From contig NZ_BAFQ01000090.1 of NCBI RefSeq assembly GCF_000308375.1, positions 1 through 55,639 on the forward strand: a DNA stretch of 55,639 bases, in the 5' to 3' direction. The translations under genes were made by a program, and so were the position numbers. Source of the DNA: Nocardia aobensis NBRC 100429. GTDB lineage: Bacteria > Actinomycetota > Actinomycetes > Mycobacteriales > Mycobacteriaceae. Shown here piece by piece: positions 52,611 to 55,639 of the stretch (within the stretch, counting starts at the first letter, position 1; the number at the start of each line of letters is the position of its first letter). The notes below the pieces were generated by a model, which ran no database searches, was not told where the DNA came from, and saw nothing but the letters and a program-made list of their open reading frames with translations.

Positions 52611-54326
52611 TCAGGCGCTGTCGCGATTGATTTCGACGATCGGCAACACCAAAGCCGCCGGCGCCGAGGCCGGAACTACGGGCCGGCGCGGCGCGATCGG
52701 GGAAATGCGCTGGTAGGGGCTGTCCTGCGAAGGGCGGGTGTCGTTTTCGCCCTTGTTCGGCCACAGCGCGGCCGCGCGTTCGGCCTGCGCGGTGATCGTC
52801 AGCGACGGGTTCACACCCAGGTTCGCCGATACCGCCGCTCCGTCGACGACGCTGAGCGTCGGATAGCCGTAGACGCGATGGTAGGGGTCGATGACACCGT
52901 GTTCGGGGTCGGCGCCGATCGCCGCACCGCCCAGGAAGTGGGCGGTCAGCGGGATGTTGAACACCTCGCCCCAGGTGCCGCCCGCGGTGCCGCCGATCTT
53001 TTCCGCCACACGCCGGGTGACATCGTTACCGGCCGGGATCCAGGTCGGATTCGGTTCGCCGTGGCCCTGTTTGGAGGTCAGCTTGCGGCCGAACACGCCC
53101 CGCTTGGTGTAGGTGGTGATGGAGTTGTCCAGATGCTGCATCACCAGCGAGATGACGGTGCGTTCGCTCCAGTCGCGCACGCTGAGCATGCGCAGCAGGG
53201 TCAGCGGATGGCGCAGCACCTCCAGCAGGAAACGCAGCCAGCGCGGGATCCGGCCGCCGCCGTCGACCATCAGCGTCTGCAGCAGCCCCATCGAATTGGA
53301 TCCCTTGCCGTAGCGGACCGGTTCGATGTGGGTGTCGGGGGTGGGGTGGATGGAGGAGGTGATCGCGACACCGCGGGTGAAGTCGCGGCCGGGATCGACG
53401 GTCCGGGTCGCCGCGCCGAGAATGGATTCGGAGTTGGTGCGGGTCAGCTCGCCCAGCCGCGGCGACAACTTGGGCAGAATTCCCTTGTCGCGCATGTCGA
53501 ACAGCAGCTTCTGGGTGCCGCGGGTGCCGGCGGCGAGGACGACGTGCCCGGCGGTGTAGGAGGCCGGTGAGCGGCGGATCTTCGCGCCGGTGCGGCGGGT
53601 GTCGACCTGCCAGCTGCCGTCGGGCAGCGGCCGCACCGCGGTCGCCGTGGTCAGCGGCAGCACCTGCGCTCCGGCCTGCTCGGCCAGATACAGGTAGTTC
53701 TTCACCAGGGTGTTCTTGGCGCCGTGGCGGCAACCGGTCATACATTCGCCGCATTCCAGGCAGCCGGTGCGCTGCGGGCCGACGCCGCCGAAATACGGGT
53801 CGGCCACGGTCTTGCCGGGCTCGCCGAAGAACACCCCGACCGGGGTCTGCACGAAGGTGTCACCGACACCCATGTCGTCGGCGACCTGTTTGAACACCTC
53901 GTCGGCGGGGGTGATGTGCGGGTTGCGCACCACGCCCAGCATTTTGGTGGCCTGCTCGTAGTAGGGGGTCAGCTCGGCGCGCCAATCGGTGATGTCGCGC
54001 CACTGATTGTCCTGGAAGAACGGCTCCGGCGGAACGTAGAGGGTGTTGGCGTAGTTGAGCGAGCCGCCGCCCACGCCCGCGCCGCCGAGGATCAGCACAT
54101 CGCGCAGCAGGTGGATGCGCTGGATGCCGTAACAGCCCAGCGCGGGCGCCCACAGGAATTTGCGCAGGTCCCAACTGGTTTCGGGCAGTTCGTCGTCGGC
54201 GAAGCGGCGACCTGCCTCGAGAATGCCGACCCGGTAGCCCTTTTCGACCAGGCGCAGCGCGGTGACGCTGCCGCCGAATCCGGAGCCGACGATCAGGACG
54301 TCGAAATCGGTGTCGTGTGCGGTCAT
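52611..54326 (-). CDS. choD: GMC-type oxidoreductase, ChoD-like cholesterol oxidase
   Basis: FAD-dependent oxidoreductase of 571 residues, close in length and sequence to M. tuberculosis ChoD (Rv3409c). VLIVGSGFGGSVTALRL binds FAD; LGCYGIQRIHLLRDV, GGAGVGGGSLNYANTLYVPP and a Cys-rich GCLECGECMTGCRHGAKNT are ChoD landmarks; GVNPSLTITAQAERAAALWP closes the protein. Oxidation of a 3-beta-hydroxysterol is inferred; true cholesterol oxidase activity of this group has been debated. AGGAG lies 7 bases before ATG 54326. It is divergent from a TetR gene across 256 bases, which probably hold both promoters. Confidence 0.92.
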   Translation of the reverse strand: MTAHDTDFDVLIVGSGFGGSVTALRLVEKGYRVGILEAGRRFADDELPETSWDLRKFLWAPALGCYGIQRIHLLRDVLILGGAGVGGGSLNYANTLYVPPEPFFQDNQWRDITDWRAELTPYYEQATKMLGVVRNPHITPADEVFKQVADDMGVGDTFVQTPVGVFFGEPGKTVADPYFGGVGPQRTGCLECGECMTGCRHGAKNTLVKNYLYLAEQAGAQVLPLTTATAVRPLPDGSWQVDTRRTGAKIRRSPASYTAGHVVLAAGTRGTQKLLFDMRDKGILPKLSPRLGELTRTNSESILGAATRTVDPGRDFTRGVAITSSIHPTPDTHIEPVRYGKGSNSMGLLQTLMVDGGGRIPRWLRFLLEVLRHPLTLLRMLSVRDWSERTVISLVMQHLDNSITTYTKRGVFGRKLTSKQGHGEPNPTWIPAGNDVTRRVAEKIGGTAGGTWGEVFNIPLTAHFLGGAAIGADPEHGVIDPYHRVYGYPTLSVVDGAAVSANLGVNPSLTITAQAERAAALWPNKGENDTRPSQDSPYQRISPIAPRRPVVPASAPAALVLPIVEINRDSA

Positions 54327-54582
54327 GGCCGCTCCTGCGGGGTGCGGGCCATCCGCAACCGGTCGGCCCCGGGAACGGGCTGCGCATGGTGTCTCATCGG
54401 GCCTCCGTGAGTGTGTGTCGCCGGTGACGAATATCAACGCTACTACCGAGTATTTTAGGTGTGTCTCTCGGTACCCCTAAATGGTGTCTCGCCTGGTCGG
54501 CGTGCAGATCCGGGTATGACCGGAATCGCCAGATCGCCGATCACTCTGGTAAGCACCGCTCTCTATATGGCAGGCTGGGAGC

Positions 54583-55290
54583 ATGAGCACACCCCGATCC
54601 CGCGCCCGGGCCCGCACGATGGACGAAATCGTGCGCATCGGCCGTGAACATCTCGCGGTGCACGGCGCCGCGGCGCTGTCGCTGCGCGCCGTCGCCCGCG
54701 ATCTCGGCGTGGTCTCCTCGGCGGTGTACCGCTACGTGCGCAGCCGCGACGAACTGCTGACCATGCTCGTCGTCGACGGCTACACCGAACTGGCCGACGC
54801 CGTCGACGCCGCCCTGGCCGGCGCCCCGGCCGACGGCGCCGCCAGGCTGCGGGTGCTGGCTCACGCCGTGCGCGACTGGGCGCTGGCCGAACCGGCCCGC
54901 TACGGACTGCTGTTCGGCACCCCCGTCCCCGGCTACGACGCGCCCGCCCAGGAGACCACCGCCCCCGGCACCCGGGTGATCGGATCCCTGCTGACCATCG
55001 TCGAAACCGCTTGCCGCACGGGCGAACTCGCGACCCCCGAGCCCGTCCCGGCGGCCCCGGCCGAACTGGCGGCCGACATCGAACGCATCCGCGCCGAATT
55101 CGGGCTCGAGATGCCGGACTGGGCGATGGCGCGCACGCTGACGGTGTGGACGGGCCTGTTCGGGGCGGTCAGCTTCGACGTCTTCGACATGTACGGCGCG
55201 CAGACCTTCACCGACCGCGCCCAGGTGTTCGACATCCACCTCGACAACCTGTGCGCGATCCTCGGATTCCGCGCTGCCGCAGCGGACTAG
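54583..55290 (+). CDS. TetR-family transcriptional regulator (WHG-domain type)
   Basis: Regulator of 235 residues. MDEIVRIGREHLAVHGAAALSLRAVARDLGVVSSAVYRYVRSRDELL is the DNA-binding domain; the C-terminal half has WALAEPARYGLLFGTPVPGY and a TVWTGLFGAVSFDVF helix typical of the WHG subgroup. It is divergent from choD, so it may regulate sterol oxidation. A weak inverted repeat TTTAGG (54454-54459) / CCTAAA (54476-54481) lies between them. Confidence 0.88.
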   Translation: MSTPRSRARARTMDEIVRIGREHLAVHGAAALSLRAVARDLGVVSSAVYRYVRSRDELLTMLVVDGYTELADAVDAALAGAPADGAARLRVLAHAVRDWALAEPARYGLLFGTPVPGYDAPAQETTAPGTRVIGSLLTIVETACRTGELATPEPVPAAPAELAADIERIRAEFGLEMPDWAMARTLTVWTGLFGAVSFDVFDMYGAQTFTDRAQVFDIHLDNLCAILGFRAAAAD

Positions 55291-55398
55291 CCCGCGCGGC
55301 GGGTATGCATTCGTGGCCGTCATCGTGCAGGATGTCACAACCCGATAAAGCTCATTCTCAGCTTTCCCATACCCGGGAATGAAAGACTGAACGGCGAA

Positions 55399-55639
55399 AT
55401 GAACGACGAAACCGAACCGATCCCGGTGGTGGATCCCCGCGCCGGCAGCGGTCGATCGCGGCACGCGCGGCCCGACGACGAGTCGCCGTCTGATCGGTCC
55501 GGTCGACATAATCCGCGCAATGTCCGGGCGGGCACCCCGCCCTGGAGTCGCGGCATCGCCACCCCCGCCGACCAGCGCGACAGTGAGCGCACCCGGCGAG
55601 CGACCCCACCCCCCGCGCAACGTCCGCCACGACGTGAAC
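55399..55639 (+). CDS. N-terminal part of an unidentified protein (runs off the window)
   Basis: An open frame begins at ATG 55399 and remains open to the last base, 80 codons. The sequence (MNDETEPIPVVDPRAGSG onward) is hydrophilic, rich in Arg, Pro, Asp and Ser, and appears disordered. Such tails are common before TM or LytR-type domains in actinomycete envelope proteins, but nothing here identifies the family. The ribosome site is weak. Codon bias (GC-rich third positions) supports coding. Confidence 0.5.
   Translation, partial: MNDETEPIPVVDPRAGSGRSRHARPDDESPSDRSGRHNPRNVRAGTPPWSRGIATPADQRDSERTRRATPPPAQRPPRRE

Overview
The window looks like chromosomal DNA of a high-GC mycolic-acid actinomycete, most likely Nocardia or a close relative (Rhodococcus or Mycobacterium are less likely). 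The reasons are the GC-rich third codon positions, frequent GTG starts and 4-base ATGA/GTGA gene overlaps, many TetR regulators, and several proteins close to mycobacterial ones: a ChoD-type sterol oxidase, the LigC/PolD1 repair pair, an EspR-like regulator, a mycobacterial-type RodA and a secreted Rpf. I see no tRNA, rRNA, CRISPR array, insertion sequence or prophage module.

Layout, left to right. 58-4996: ABC import operon with a Tat-type lipoprotein binding protein, a permease in which two permease modules are fused, and a membrane TPR-like protein. 5394-5729: secreted resuscitation-promoting factor behind a long AT-rich leader. 5826-11134 (minus strand): sulfur-scavenging island with an IclR regulator, a tiny Cys-containing leader peptide not previously boxed as a gene, the binding protein, ATPase and permease of a sulfonate/nitrate-type importer, and an FMN-dependent NtaA/SnaA/SoxA monooxygenase. 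11367-13281: regulator pair and a VTT/TVP38 membrane protein. 13527-18789: methylmalonyl-CoA mutase operon mutA-mutB-meaB. 18827-21319: amidohydrolase and nucleoside hydrolase, divergent from an EspR-like regulator. 21327-23642: FAD monooxygenase and TetR sharing a nested palindromic operator, then a DUF2784 membrane protein. 23643-24118: gene-free AT-rich island. 24119-26544: a zinc-ribbon SDR and an alpha/beta hydrolase, both lacking an expected catalytic residue. 26753-29346: TetR, acyl-CoA dehydrogenase, TetR. 29371-31502: ligC-polD1 repair operon. 31631-33432: cold-shock protein, and an NfeD-like/flotillin pair. 33602-38689: two 14-TM drug exporters, the second divergent from a TetR and carrying three tandem copies of a palindromic operator. 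38671-43421: RibD-type reductase, TetR, a Na+/H+ antiporter with a C-terminal UBP-type zinc finger, and a RodA/FtsW paralogue.

43456-49946 (minus strand) is the most unusual block: four genes chained by 4-base overlaps encode a group II cysteine desulfurase-like enzyme, an unrecognised protein with a C-terminal heavy-metal-associated (HMA) domain, a fold-type III PLP decarboxylase (Y4yA-like), and a cysteine synthase fused to a rhodanese. A D-2-hydroxyacid dehydrogenase with an altered catalytic residue follows beyond a strong hairpin. Together they suggest a dedicated sulfur-transfer and amino-acid-modifying pathway whose product I cannot name.

50094-55639: DUF2599 lipoprotein, a two-domain TerD protein that looks leaderless, a HAD-IIIC-like protein with altered active-site residues, choD, a TetR regulator, and the 5' end of an unidentified gene running off the window.
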